Notes: generated by a model from the sequence alone, not told the origin. DNA of 64,000 bases from Actinobacteria bacterium OV320 (GCA_001298545.1 LJCX01000028.1:62001-126000), one strand, 5' to 3'. Counted from the stretch's first letter, positions 15,939 to 24,670 are shown. Made by a program: numbers and translations.

Positions 15939-17345
15939 ATGGCGCTGCACAAAGGTCCCCGGAAGTCCGACGAGCGGCCCCTTTCCGTGAACCCCTTCTA
16001 CGGCGAGGCCGATCCGGTCAGCGGCATGGTCGAGGCGCCCCCCAAGCACCGGCTGCCGGACGGCCCGACGCCACCGTCGGCGGCGTACCAGCTGGTGCAC
16101 GACGAGCTGATGCTGGACGGCAATTCACGGCTCAACCTGGCCACCTTCGTCACCACCTGGATGGAGCCGCAGGCCGGCATCCTGATGGCGGAGTGCCGGG
16201 ACAAGAACATGATCGACAAGGACGAGTACCCGCGCACCGCCGAACTGGAGCGGCGCTGCGTGGCGATGCTCGCCGACCTGTGGAACGCGCCCGACCCGTC
16301 GGCGGCCGTGGGCTGTTCGACGACCGGGTCGAGCGAGGCGTGCATGCTCGCCGGGATGGCGATGAAGCGGCGGTGGGCGCAGCGCAACGCCGACCGCTAC
16401 CCGGGTGCCCGGCCCAACCTCGTGATGGGCGTCAACGTCCAGGTCTGCTGGGACAAGTTCTGCAACTTCTGGGAGGTGGAGGCCCGCCTGGTTCCCATGG
16501 AGGGCGAGCGTTTCCACCTCGACCCGCAGGCCGCGGCCGAGCTGTGCGACGAGAACACCATCGGCGTCGTCGGCATCCTCGGCTCCACCTTCGACGGCTC
16601 CTACGAACCGATCGCGGACCTCTGCGCGGCCCTCGACGCCCTCGAGGAGCGCACCGGACTCGACATCCCGGTGCATGTGGACGGCGCGTCCGGCGCGATG
16701 ATCGCCCCCTTCCTCGACGAGGACCTGGTGTGGGACTTCCGCCTCCCGCGGGTGACCTCGATCAACACCTCCGGGCACAAGTACGGGCTGGTGTACCCGG
16801 GTGTCGGCTGGGCGCTGTGGCGTGACAAGGAGGCCCTGCCGGAGGAGCTGGTCTTCCGGGTGAACTACCTGGGCGGCGACATGCCGACCTTCGCCCTCAA
16901 CTTCTCCCGGCCGGGCGCCCAGGTCGTCGCGCAGTACTACACGCTGCTGCGGCTGGGCCGCGCGGGCTTTCGGGCGGTGCAGCAGACCACGCGGGACGTG
17001 GCCCGGGGCATCGCCGAGCGGGTGGAGGCACTCGGCGACTTCCGGCTCCTCACCCGGGGCGACGAGCTGCCTGTGTTCGCCTTCACGACGGCCCCGGGCG
17101 TGGACTCGTACGACGTCTTCGACGTGTCACGGCGGCTGCGCGAGAGCGGCTGGCTGGTGCCCGCGTACACGTTCCCGCCGAACCGGGAGGACCTGTCCGT
17201 CCTGCGGGTCGTGTGCCGCAACGGCTTCTCGGAGGACCTCGCCGACATGTTCGTGGAGGACCTGTCCCGGCTGCTTCCGGAACTCCGCCGGCAGTCGGCA
17301 CCCCGAACCCGGGACAAGACCGCGGCGACCGGGTTCCACCACTAG
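15939..17345 (+). CDS. gadB: Glutamate decarboxylase
   Basis: A PLP enzyme converting glutamate to GABA and CO2 while consuming a proton. The 468-residue chain has the full GadA/B layout: NLATFVTTWMEPQA, CSTTGSSEACMLAG, HVDGASGAMIAPF and the PLP lysine K281 in TSINTSGHKYGLVYPG. The C-terminus ends GFHH, recalling the penultimate histidine that blocks the E. coli GadB active site at neutral pH. An excellent ribosome site (GGAGG) precedes the ATG. It follows the ClC gene by 30 bp, so the two are probably one operon. Confidence 0.95.
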   Translation: MALHKGPRKSDERPLSVNPFYGEADPVSGMVEAPPKHRLPDGPTPPSAAYQLVHDELMLDGNSRLNLATFVTTWMEPQAGILMAECRDKNMIDKDEYPRTAELERRCVAMLADLWNAPDPSAAVGCSTTGSSEACMLAGMAMKRRWAQRNADRYPGARPNLVMGVNVQVCWDKFCNFWEVEARLVPMEGERFHLDPQAAAELCDENTIGVVGILGSTFDGSYEPIADLCAALDALEERTGLDIPVHVDGASGAMIAPFLDEDLVWDFRLPRVTSINTSGHKYGLVYPGVGWALWRDKEALPEELVFRVNYLGGDMPTFALNFSRPGAQVVAQYYTLLRLGRAGFRAVQQTTRDVARGIAERVEALGDFRLLTRGDELPVFAFTTAPGVDSYDVFDVSRRLRESGWLVPAYTFPPNREDLSVLRVVCRNGFSEDLADMFVEDLSRLLPELRRQSAPRTRDKTAATGFHH

Positions 17346-17368
17346 GACACGCCCCGGGGCCTGCCCGC

Positions 17369-18130
17369 TCAGTGGCTCATGCGGGCGAACTTCCGGATGG
17401 CCAGGGGGAAGAAGACCGCCAGCAGGGCCAGGGGCCAGGCGGTGGCCGCCCACAGGTGGGCCGGGTCGGCGCCCAGGCCGCCGAACAGGTCGCGTACCGC
17501 GGTCGCCGTCCGGGACATCGGGTTCCACTCGACGGCGGTGCCCAGCCAGCCGGGCATCGCGGCGGGGGCGGCGAGGGCGTTGGAGAGGAAGCCGACCGGC
17601 CAGACCAGGATCTGCACGGCCTGCACCATCTCCGGTTTGCCGGCCACCAGCGCCAGATGGATGCCGATCCACAGCATCGCGAAGCGGAAGAGGAGGAGCA
17701 GGCCCACCGCGGCCAGGAAGGCGCCCGGCCCGCCCTGCGGCCGCCAGCCGAGCGCGAGGCCGACGACGATCAGCACGGCCAGGCCCACGGCCGACTGGAG
17801 CATGTCGGCCGCCGAACGGCCCACCAGGACCGCGCCGTCGGCCATCGGCATGGCGCGGAACCGGTCGATGACACCCTTGTTGAGGTCCTGGGTGACGGCG
17901 AGCATGGTGCCCTCCAGGCCGAAGGCCATGGTGAGCGCGAGCATGCCGGGCATCAGGTAGTCGAGGTAGTCGCCGCTCACCCCCCGGCCGCCGCCGACCA
18001 GGTAGCCGAACATCAGCAGCAGCATCACGGGGAAGACGAGCCCGACGACCATGCGGCCCGGCTGCCGTGCCCAGTGGGCGAGTTCACGCCGGGTCATGGT
18101 CCAGGAATCGGTCAGCGCGTACGTACTCAC
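17369..18130 (-). CDS. ABC-2 type transporter permease (DrrB-like)
   Basis: A 253-residue permease with six hydrophobic segments of the ABC-2/DrrB type, including MVVGLVFPVMLLLMFGYLVGG, the conserved LMPGMLALTMAFG region and WPVGFLSNALAAPA. It would form the membrane half of an exporter with the ATPase encoded just upstream. The GTG start overlaps the ATPase stop by four bases (GTGA), which is strong evidence of coupling. Its stop lies 23 bp from the convergent gadB stop. DrrAB-type pumps expel hydrophobic drugs; the substrate here is unknown. Confidence 0.9.
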   Translation of the reverse strand: MSTYALTDSWTMTRRELAHWARQPGRMVVGLVFPVMLLLMFGYLVGGGRGVSGDYLDYLMPGMLALTMAFGLEGTMLAVTQDLNKGVIDRFRAMPMADGAVLVGRSAADMLQSAVGLAVLIVVGLALGWRPQGGPGAFLAAVGLLLLFRFAMLWIGIHLALVAGKPEMVQAVQILVWPVGFLSNALAAPAAMPGWLGTAVEWNPMSRTATAVRDLFGGLGADPAHLWAATAWPLALLAVFFPLAIRKFARMSH

Positions 18131-19098
18131 ACGGTCTCCTTCGTACGGTCGTCCTGCCCGGTCAGGTGCAGGAACACCTCGTCCAGCGTGGGGCGGCGCA
18201 GGGCCACGTCCTCCGCCTCGACGCCGGCCTCCTCCAGGGCGCGGACGACGGCGGAGAGGGCGGCCATGCGGTCGGTGACCGGGGCGCTGAGCAGGCGTCG
18301 GTCGGGGTCGACGGTGACGTCCTCCTTGGGCAGGGGCAGCAGGGCGACGGCCGCGCCCAGCAGGCCCGCGTCGCGCAGGACGACGTCGATACGGTCGCCG
18401 CCGGTCAGCGCCTTCAGCTCGTCCGCGGTGCCGTCGGCGATCACGCGGCCCCGGTCGACGACGGAGATCCGGTCGGCGAGCTGGTCGGCCTCCTCCAGGT
18501 ACTGGGTGGTGAGCACGACCGTCGTCCCGCCGCCGACCAGCGAGCGGACCGCGGACCACACCTCGGCGCGCCCGCGCGGGTCGAGGCCGGTGGTCGGCTC
18601 GTCCAGGAAGAGCACCTCCGGGTCGGTGCCGTGCCGGTTGCCGATGAGGGAGGCGGCCAGGTCGAGGCGGCGGCGCATGCCTCCGCTGTAGGCGCGGACC
18701 GGCTTGCGGCCGGTGGCGGTGAGGTCGAAGCGCTCCAGGAGTTCGTCGGCGCGCACGCGCGCGTGGCGGGCGCCCAGGTGGTGGAGGCGGCCGAACATCT
18801 CCAGGTTCTGGCGGCCGCCCAGCTCCTCGTCGAGGGCGGCGTGCTGGCCGAGCAGTCCGATGCGCAGGCGGACCTCCCTGGCCTGGCGCACGACGTCGCG
18901 GCCGGCCACCTCGACGCGTCCGGAGTCCGGCCGCAGCAGCGTGGACAGGATCCTGACCAGGGTCGTCTTGCCCGCGCCGTTGGGCCCGAGCACCCCGTGC
19001 ACGGTGCCGCGGGCCACCGTGAGGTCGAGCCCGTCCAGTGCCTCCGTGTCGCCGTACCTCTTGCGTACGCCTTCGACGCTGATCGCCGTGTCGGCCAC
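18127..19098 (-). CDS. ABC transporter ATP-binding protein (DrrA-like)
   Basis: A 323-residue ATPase of the drug-resistance DrrA class. Walker A GPNGAGKT is at 38-45, signature YSGGMRRRLDLAASL near 145, Walker B VLFLDEPTTGLDP, and the C-terminal DrrA-type extension with the LDEVFLHLTG motif. GTG start at 19098 with GGGGGA six bases upstream. It forms an operon with the permease and is transcribed from a promoter flanked by two identical 10-bp palindromes, downstream of a PadR gene. Confidence 0.95.
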   Translation of the reverse strand: MADTAISVEGVRKRYGDTEALDGLDLTVARGTVHGVLGPNGAGKTTLVRILSTLLRPDSGRVEVAGRDVVRQAREVRLRIGLLGQHAALDEELGGRQNLEMFGRLHHLGARHARVRADELLERFDLTATGRKPVRAYSGGMRRRLDLAASLIGNRHGTDPEVLFLDEPTTGLDPRGRAEVWSAVRSLVGGGTTVVLTTQYLEEADQLADRISVVDRGRVIADGTADELKALTGGDRIDVVLRDAGLLGAAVALLPLPKEDVTVDPDRRLLSAPVTDRMAALSAVVRALEEAGVEAEDVALRRPTLDEVFLHLTGQDDRTKETV

Positions 19099-19122
19099 GA
19101 AAGTCCCCCACCCCTCTGCTAA

Positions 19123-19177
19123 TCAAACTTGACTACTCAGGCAAAGTATCGCCACCGAGCAGGCTGGTCAAACTTGA
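19123..19177 (-). promoter_or_regulatory. ABC operon promoter with twin PadR-type operators
   Basis: Reading the minus strand, -35 TTGACC (19166-19171) and -10 TACTTT (19143-19148) are 17 bp apart. Two copies of the palindrome TCAAACTTGA occur at 19168-19177, overlapping the -35, and at 19123-19132, just downstream of the expected start site. The adjacent PadR gene makes these its likely operators. The binding assignment is inference; the promoter and repeats are directly visible. Confidence 0.8.
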
Positions 19178-19819
19178 TTAGCGAGCATCTCCCGAATGCC
19201 GCTCATCCGTGGCGTACGGGTTCTCCTCGCCCTCCGCGAGGATGCCGACGAACGGCTCGCCCTCCCCCGCGAAGGTGTACGCGCCGCGCTCGATCCGCGC
19301 GATCAGGCCCCGCGTCCAGGTGGCCTCGGCGTCGGCCGTGTGGATCCAGAGGTTCATGATCTCCCCGATGTGGCCCAGTTGCTCCGGCCCGTCCTCGGGG
19401 ACGTAGTGCTCGGTGACGGCGGAGCGCCACTCGTCAATGCCGTGGATGCGCTCCTTCAGGAGCGACACGGCCTCCGCGCGCGGGAGGTCGACCACGAAGC
19501 CGATGGCCGCCGACTTCACGTCCGTCTTCTGGTCGTAGGAGGTCAGCGCCTCGCGCAGCAGCCTGAAGTACTCCTCGGTGCCGGCCTCGGTGATCTCGTA
19601 CTCGGTGCGCGGCGGGCCGCCCGCGGTCGACGGGGCCGTCTCGTGCTCGCGCAGCAGCCCCTGCTTCGCCATCTGCTTCAGGGCGTGGTAGATCGAGCCC
19701 GGCTTGGCGTTGGACCACTCGTGGGCGCCCCAGTACTCCAGGTCGCCGCGCACCTGGTAGCCGTGGGCCCGCCCGTGCTGACGCACCGCGCCCAGCACGA
19801 GAAGACGGATCGCTGACAT
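19178..19819 (-). CDS. PadR family transcriptional regulator
   Basis: A 213-residue repressor with the PadR winged helix in its first ~85 residues (RLLVLGAVRQHGRAHGYQV, WSNAKPGSIYHALKQMAKQGLL, TEYEITEAGTEEYF) and a C-terminal helical effector/dimer domain like Vir_act_alpha_C. It lies immediately upstream of the ABC operon on the same strand, with a 79-bp gap holding a promoter and two palindromes. The likely job is drug-responsive repression of the pump. The start at 19819 gives the typical MSAIRLLVLG beginning. Confidence 0.92.
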   Translation of the reverse strand: MSAIRLLVLGAVRQHGRAHGYQVRGDLEYWGAHEWSNAKPGSIYHALKQMAKQGLLREHETAPSTAGGPPRTEYEITEAGTEEYFRLLREALTSYDQKTDVKSAAIGFVVDLPRAEAVSLLKERIHGIDEWRSAVTEHYVPEDGPEQLGHIGEIMNLWIHTADAEATWTRGLIARIERGAYTFAGEGEPFVGILAEGEENPYATDERHSGDAR

Positions 19820-19916
19820 GCGCCCAGGTTATGGCGTGGCGGACACACGCCCGTCAGGTGCCCGGGCGCATGTCCGCCGTGCCGCCGAAGCGCCGGCCCT
19901 CAGGGGGTATGCCGGC

Positions 19917-21377
19917 TCAGAACGGGAATCCGCTGCGGCCGTGCTGGACCGAGATCCACTTGGTGGCGGTGAAGGCCTCCAGGGTCGTCTCGCCGTTGAG
20001 GCGGCCGACGCCGGAGCTCTTCTCGCCGCCGAAGGGGACGATCGGCTCGTCGTGGACGGTGGCGTCGTTGACGTGGATCATGCCGGTGACGATCTGCTTG
20101 GCGAAGGCGACGCCCCGCTCGATGTCGCCGGTGTGGACGGCGCCGCTGAGGCCGTACGGCGTGTCGTTGGCGATGCGGACCGCCTCCTCCTCGCCGTCGA
20201 AGGTGTTGATGAAGACGACCGGGCCGAAGACCTCCTGCTGGAGCAGCGCGGAGTCGAGGGGCAGATCGGCGAGGACGGACGGCTCGACGAGGTTGTCGGT
20301 GGTCGCGCCGTGGACCAGGGCGGTCGCGCCCTCGGCGATCGCCTGTTCGACGGCGCCGGTCAGGGCCTCCGCCTGCTGGGAGTTGATCACCGGGCCGATG
20401 AGGGTCGCCGGGTCGCGCGGGTCGCCGGCCTTGAGGGTCTTCACCTTGGCGACGAACTTCTCGGTGAACTCGTCCGCGAGCGAGCGGTCGACCAGGATGC
20501 GGTTGGCGGCCATGCAGACCTGGCCCTGGTGGACGAAGCGGCTGAAGACGGCAGCGTCGACCGCGTAGTCGACGTCGGCGTCGTCGAGGACGACGAAGGC
20601 GCTGTTGCCGCCGAGTTCGATGATGGACCGCTTGAAGTGCGAGGCGGCGACGGTGGCGACATGGCGGCCGACCTTGTCGGAACCGGTGAAGGAGATGACC
20701 CGCGGGATCGGGTGCTCCAGGAAGGCGTCGCCGATCTCGGCGATGTCGGTCACGACGACGTTCAGCAGGCCCGGGGGCAGTCCGGCGTCCTCGAAGAGCT
20801 TGGCGATCACGGTGCCGCCGGCGATCGGGGTGTTCTGGTGCGGCTTGAGCACCACGCCGTTGCCCAGGGCCAGTGCGGGGGCGACGGACTTCAGCGAGAG
20901 CAGGAAGGGCACGTTGAACGGGCTGATCACACCGACCACGCCGACCGGCTCCCGGTAGACGCGGTTCTCCTTGCCGTCGATCGGCGAGGGCAGGATGCGG
21001 CCCTCGGGACGCAGCGCCAGGTGGATCGACTCGCGCAGGAACTCCTTGGCGAGGTGCAGCTCGAAGGCGGCCTTGCCGAAGGTGCCGCCGGCCTCGGCGA
21101 CGAGGACCTCGCTGATCTCCGCCTCGCGCTCCTCCACCAGCCGCAGCACCTTCTCGAAGACCGAGCGGCGGGCATAGGCATTGGTCGCGGCCCACTGCTT
21201 CTGGACGCGGGCGGCGGCACGGTAGGCGTCGTCGACCTCTTCGACGGTGGCTATGGTGATCGAGGCCAGCTTCTCGCCGTCGTAGGGGTTGAAGTCGATG
21301 ATGTCCCAGGACCCGGTCCCCGGACGCCACTTACCGTCGATGTACTGCTGGGCCAGGTCAGTGAAGTAGGACGTCAT
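19917..21377 (-). CDS. Aldehyde dehydrogenase (benzaldehyde/vanillin type)
   Basis: An NAD(P)-dependent aldehyde dehydrogenase of 486 residues. The catalytic Glu254 (SIIELGGNSAF) and Cys288 (HQGQVCMAANR) are present, as are SPFNVPF, the nucleotide-site TGSDKVGRHV and the EVFGPVVF motif. Overall layout resembles benzaldehyde or vanillin dehydrogenases that oxidise aromatic aldehydes, but substrate cannot be fixed. Start ATG at 21377 follows GAGGGA; a TTG four codons upstream is unlikely because it would place the ribosome site inside the gene. It appears to be a single-gene unit. Confidence 0.92.
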   Translation of the reverse strand: MTSYFTDLAQQYIDGKWRPGTGSWDIIDFNPYDGEKLASITIATVEEVDDAYRAAARVQKQWAATNAYARRSVFEKVLRLVEEREAEISEVLVAEAGGTFGKAAFELHLAKEFLRESIHLALRPEGRILPSPIDGKENRVYREPVGVVGVISPFNVPFLLSLKSVAPALALGNGVVLKPHQNTPIAGGTVIAKLFEDAGLPPGLLNVVVTDIAEIGDAFLEHPIPRVISFTGSDKVGRHVATVAASHFKRSIIELGGNSAFVVLDDADVDYAVDAAVFSRFVHQGQVCMAANRILVDRSLADEFTEKFVAKVKTLKAGDPRDPATLIGPVINSQQAEALTGAVEQAIAEGATALVHGATTDNLVEPSVLADLPLDSALLQQEVFGPVVFINTFDGEEEAVRIANDTPYGLSGAVHTGDIERGVAFAKQIVTGMIHVNDATVHDEPIVPFGGEKSSGVGRLNGETTLEAFTATKWISVQHGRSGFPF

Positions 21378-21499
21378 GTGATCCCTCAATCCCCTGCTGC
21401 GATCGGCTGCGATCGATCGGCATCACGATCTGATCACACGTCATCGTACGGGGGTTTCAAGGGAGTTGGGGCCGTTCCAGGAGGTGCCGAGGGGAAACC

Positions 21500-22378
21500 C
21501 TAGGACAGCTGGATCAGTCCGCGCAGGAGGTCCCGGCTCTCGTCCGGCCCGGGGCTGTCCTGCTGGAGCTCCTTCAGCGCCTGCTCGTACTGCGCGACGT
21601 CCTCGCGCTTGTCGAGGTACAGGGCGCTGGTGAGCTGCTCCAGGTAGACGACGTCCTGAAGGTCGGACTCCGGGAAGCTCAGGATGGTGAAGGCGCCGGA
21701 CTCGCCGGAGTGCCCGCCGAAGCTGAACGGCATCACCTGGAGCCGCACGTTGGGACGCTCGGAGATCTCGATCAGATGCTGGAGCTGTCCGCGCATCACC
21801 CCGCGGTCGCCGTACGGCCGGCGCAGTGCCGCCTCGTCGAGGACGATGTGGAAGTCGGGGGCGCTCTCGGCGACGAGGTACTTCTGCCGCTCCAGACGCA
21901 GCGCGACCCGCCGGTCGATGTCGGCCGCGTTCGCGCCCTTCATGCCCCGGCTGACGACCGCGTGGGCGTACGCCTCGGTCTGGAGCAGGCCGTGCACGAA
22001 CTGGACCTCGTACGCGCGGATCAGCGCGGCCGCGCCCTCCAGGCCGACGTAGGTGGGGAACCAGTTGGGCAGGACGTCCGAGTAACTGTGCCACCAGCCC
22101 GCCACGTTGGCCTCACGGGCGAGTCCGACGAGCGCCTGGCGCTCGGTGTCGTCCGTGATGCCGTACAGCGTCAGCAGGTCCTCCACGTCCCGGGTCTTGA
22201 AGCTCACCCGGCCCAGCTCCATCCGGCTGATCTTCGACTCCGAAGCCCTGATCGAGTAGCCCGCCGCCTCGCGCGTGATGCCGCGTGCCTCACGCAGTCG
22301 CCGTAGTTGCGAGCCGAGCAGCATCCGCCGCACCACCGATCCGGGCTCTCCCGCGCTCACGTTCGCCAGCCTCCCCAA
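21500..22378 (-). CDS. XRE family regulator with DUF5753 domain
   Basis: A 292-residue DNA-binding protein. A helix-turn-helix lies at about 22-75 (LGSQLRRLREARGITREAAG, SESKISRMELGR), and the rest is DUF5753 (WWHSYSDVLPNWFPTYVGLE, FVHGLLQTEAYAHAVV, ERPNVRLQVMPF). This WhiJ-like type is widespread in Streptomyces and is usually clustered with DUF397 and RsbW-like proteins; some loci affect development. A GTG at 22360 (SAGEPGSVVRRML) is an alternative start. It is divergent from an ATP-binding gene and part of the first such set in the window. Confidence 0.9.
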   Translation of the reverse strand: MGRLANVSAGEPGSVVRRMLLGSQLRRLREARGITREAAGYSIRASESKISRMELGRVSFKTRDVEDLLTLYGITDDTERQALVGLAREANVAGWWHSYSDVLPNWFPTYVGLEGAAALIRAYEVQFVHGLLQTEAYAHAVVSRGMKGANAADIDRRVALRLERQKYLVAESAPDFHIVLDEAALRRPYGDRGVMRGQLQHLIEISERPNVRLQVMPFSFGGHSGESGAFTILSFPESDLQDVVYLEQLTSALYLDKREDVAQYEQALKELQQDSPGPDESRDLLRGLIQLS

Positions 22379-22677
22379 CCGTCTTAGGGGCCGCAGTCTG
22401 CCACTAAAACACTTCGAGCAGTACTCGTCCGATTACAGAGATGGAAAGAAGACAAAGGATACGTACAGCGCGATGCGAGGGAACAGTGTGGGGAAAGCAA
22501 GGGAAGTGGCTCTGATGGGCGAGAAGTTGGCGGAAAAAATGGCCAAGAAGCGGTACGGTCGGGTCCATTTCGGTCACGTGCACGTGCATCTGCCCTTGCA
22601 TCCGCAGTGCGCATCGGAAACCATGGTCTCGCGCCACCGCTGCATCGCAACGACCGCGAATCCCGGGAGTGCCTCGC
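22379..22677. promoter_or_regulatory. Divergent control region with shared CGTGCACGTGCATCTG element
   Basis: The 299-bp gap between the XRE and ATP-binding genes holds CGTGCACGTGCATCTG at 22577-22592, built on the palindrome TGCACGTGCA. The identical 16-mer lies in the same relative orientation upstream of the DUF397 gene (23687-23702, minus strand), so it is probably a common operator or promoter element. An open frame from 22473 to 22736 has poor codon character and I do not call it a gene. Confidence 0.5.
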
Positions 22678-23184
22678 ATGGGGACGAATGGATCGACCAT
22701 GCTCGAGCCGTTACGGCAGGGCCTTCCGCCGCTTGATCCCGCGGCCGTGTCCAACGCCGCCTCGTGTGCCCTGCCCGCCCGCTTCGAAGCGGTGCGCGAG
22801 GCCCGGCAGTTCACCAAGCGGACCCTCGGCCAGTGGGACGTCGGCGACCGTTTCGACGATGTCTGTCTGGTCGTCTCGGAGCTGGTGACCAACGCCCTGA
22901 GACACGGACTCTCCTCCGACGACGTCCCGCACGCACCGGACCGGCAGCATCCGCCCGTGCGACTGCACCTGATGCGGTGGACCGAGCGGCTCGTCTGCGC
23001 GGTGCGCGATCCCAGCCGGGAGAGTCCGCTGCCCCGCGAGAGCGACGACTTCTCGGCGGAGTCGGGCCGCGGTCTGTTCCTCGTCGACTCCTTCGCCGAC
23101 AGCTGGGGCTGGCACCCGCTCTCCGGCAGCCTGGGCGGCAAGGTCGTCTGGGCGCTCTTCCGGCTGCACACGCCTGCCGAATGA
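22678..23184 (+). CDS. ATP-binding regulator, RsbW/SpoIIAB-like HATPase
   Basis: A 168-residue single-domain GHKL ATPase like anti-sigma factor kinases. The N-box is visible as VVSELVTNALRHG, and the G1/G2 region as ESGRGLFLVDSFADSWGW with a following GGKVVWALF strand. Such proteins in Streptomyces partner with XRE and DUF397 proteins in abaA/whiJ-type loci. ATG at 22678 is preferred, with GGGAG eight bases upstream; a GTG three codons earlier is unlikely. The gene is transcribed away from the XRE gene and converges with the DUF397 gene. Confidence 0.88.
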   Translation: MGTNGSTMLEPLRQGLPPLDPAAVSNAASCALPARFEAVREARQFTKRTLGQWDVGDRFDDVCLVVSELVTNALRHGLSSDDVPHAPDRQHPPVRLHLMRWTERLVCAVRDPSRESPLPRESDDFSAESGRGLFLVDSFADSWGWHPLSGSLGGKVVWALFRLHTPAE

Positions 23185-23185
23185 C

Positions 23186-23215
23186 GAACCGCGGCGCGTT
23201 CTGACGCCGCGGTTC
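23186..23215. terminator. Hairpin after the ATP-binding gene
   Basis: An exact 11-bp stem (23186-23196 with 23205-23215, GAACCGCGGCG) with an eight-base loop begins two bases after the ATP-binding stop. It lies between convergent genes. Confidence 0.65.
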
Positions 23216-23331
23216 TACGCGCGTTGCCCGTCGATTTCGCGCGACAAGTCCGAAATCCGGGTGCGCGCGGAGTGGAGCGCGGGAGAAGAGACGGAGAGCG
23301 GCCGAGGAGAGGGCGAGGACGTCGAGGGACG

Positions 23332-23592
23332 TCAGCTCGCGATCAGGTGGTCGAACTCGCCGTCCTTGATGCCGAGCAGCATCGCCTCGATCTCCGCACG
23401 GGTGTAGACGAGTGCGGGACCGTCGGGGAAGCGCGAGTTGCGCACGGCCACGTCACCGCCCGGCAGCCGTGCGAACTCGACGCAAGAACCCTGCGAGTTG
23501 CTGTGCCGGCTCTTCTGCCAGGCAACCCCGTACAGCTGTGTGGCCGTCATGCCGTTGTGCACGTCGTGCCCCCCGTCAACGTGGTGGTCCAC
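23332..23592 (-). CDS. DUF397 domain protein
   Basis: A small protein of at most 86 residues with the DUF397 pattern: VAWQKSRHSNSQGSCVEFA, then GGDVAVRNSRFPDGPALVYT and the end AEIEAMLLGIKDGEFDHL. DUF397 proteins form toxin-antitoxin-like or co-regulator pairs with XRE-DUF5753 proteins in Streptomyces. The start is uncertain: a GTG at 23592 or an ATG at 23550 (MTATQLYGVAW). It shares an upstream 16-bp element with the ATP-binding gene. Confidence 0.85.
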   Translation of the reverse strand: MDHHVDGGHDVHNGMTATQLYGVAWQKSRHSNSQGSCVEFARLPGGDVAVRNSRFPDGPALVYTRAEIEAMLLGIKDGEFDHLIAS

Positions 23593-24430
23593 AGGTCGCT
23601 CCCTGGTGGTGCACTGGCTCGTGTGGCCATTGGTGCCGTGGTCAACTGTCCCGGATCATAACCCCGTTCATGTGCAGACGCATGAGCAGATGCACGTGCA
23701 CGCGGGGTGCCTGCCTGGTTACAGCTTTGACGCCCGCTTTACCCGGCGTTCCGCCCCGCACGTCCGGGTCGGCGGCCGACTGCCGGGTCCACGTGAAGTC
23801 GTCCGGATCGAACTACTCCTGCACTAGGAACAGACGCATGGCACGGCCGTCCTGTTCCGTCGACACGGGAACGGATCGGCCGACGGGGGCCGGTGTGCGG
23901 CGGCGGGGCCGTCCCGAAAGGAGCGGTTCCGGCGGATGCCCGTCATCCGCTCGGCACGGCAGGACGCCCCTGCGGATGTGGCCTCGCCCGGTGTACGCCA
24001 GTGCCGCGGGACAGCGGGCGGAGCGGCGGCCGGGCACACCTCCGGCGTCCCGCCCGACGCCGAAACCCCCCGACACCTGTCCGTCCGAGGACGACCCGAC
24101 CGGTCCGCCACCCCGGCCGGAACCGGAACACCCCGGACGACGACGATCGACGGCGACAAGCCGCCGCCCCCGCGCACGACGGTGAAGTCGGCCGCGAGGG
24201 CGGGACGGAGACGGCCCGACGCCGTAGAGACGCCTCGGCTCACTGTCGGGCCGACGGCTGCCTCGAACGGCCAGGGCGAGTAGACGACGTAGGGGAATCC
24301 GCTCATACGACTGATGGATGCGCCGTACGCGGAAAGCGGGCCCGGAAGTACGGATGGAGCCACTTCCTGGCGGGGCGTGGGTGGACGGGGAGGACGGGTA
24401 CAGGACAGCCGCGGGAAGGGGTGGAGCGGG
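23593..24430. other. Gene-poor interval of about 840 bp
   Basis: No open frame here has convincing coding character on either strand. The part next to the DUF397 gene holds its upstream element (23687-23702). Open frames such as 23813-24076 and 24314-23824 on the minus strand lack ribosome sites and conserved motifs. It may hold remnants or untranslated RNA; I see no clear promoter or terminator. Confidence 0.4.
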
Positions 24431-24667
24431 TCAGCGGGGGGTGATGTAGGGAAGCAGGGCCATTTCTCGGGCGTTCTTGATCGCTCGGGACAGTTGGCGT
24501 TGCTGCCGGGCGGAGACGCGGGTGACCCGGCGGCTGCGGATCTTGCCCCGGTCGGAGAGGAACTTCCGCAGGAGGTCGGTGTTCTTGTAGTCGATGTACG
24601 TGATCTCGGCCCGGTCGAGCGGGTTGGGGCGGGACCTGGCGGGCCGGTGCTCGGTCTTGCGGGGCAT
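24431..24667 (-). CDS. rpsR: 30S ribosomal protein S18, zinc-free paralogue
   Basis: A 78-residue S18 with the conserved core ITYIDYKNTDLLRKFLSDRGKI and QRQLSRAIKNAREMALLPY. It has no cysteines, so it is the C-minus form that does not need zinc. It is the last gene of a four-gene minus-strand unit (rpmG, rpmE, COG0523, rpsR) beside a Zur-type palindrome. In zinc shortage such paralogues replace the zinc-binding copies on the ribosome and free zinc. It starts 3 bp after the COG0523 stop. Confidence 0.93.
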   Translation of the reverse strand: MPRKTEHRPARSRPNPLDRAEITYIDYKNTDLLRKFLSDRGKIRSRRVTRVSARQQRQLSRAIKNAREMALLPYITPR

Positions 24668-24670
24668 GGG

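Noticed and set aside
17369..19126. One 585-residue fused reading frame over the ABC genes
   Set aside because: Only its C-terminal 253 residues are real (the permease); the upstream part is an out-of-frame reading of the ATPase gene.
22473..22736. Small open frame before the ATP-binding gene
   Set aside because: It overlaps the real gene in another frame, its codon third positions are not GC-rich, and it has no recognisable motif.
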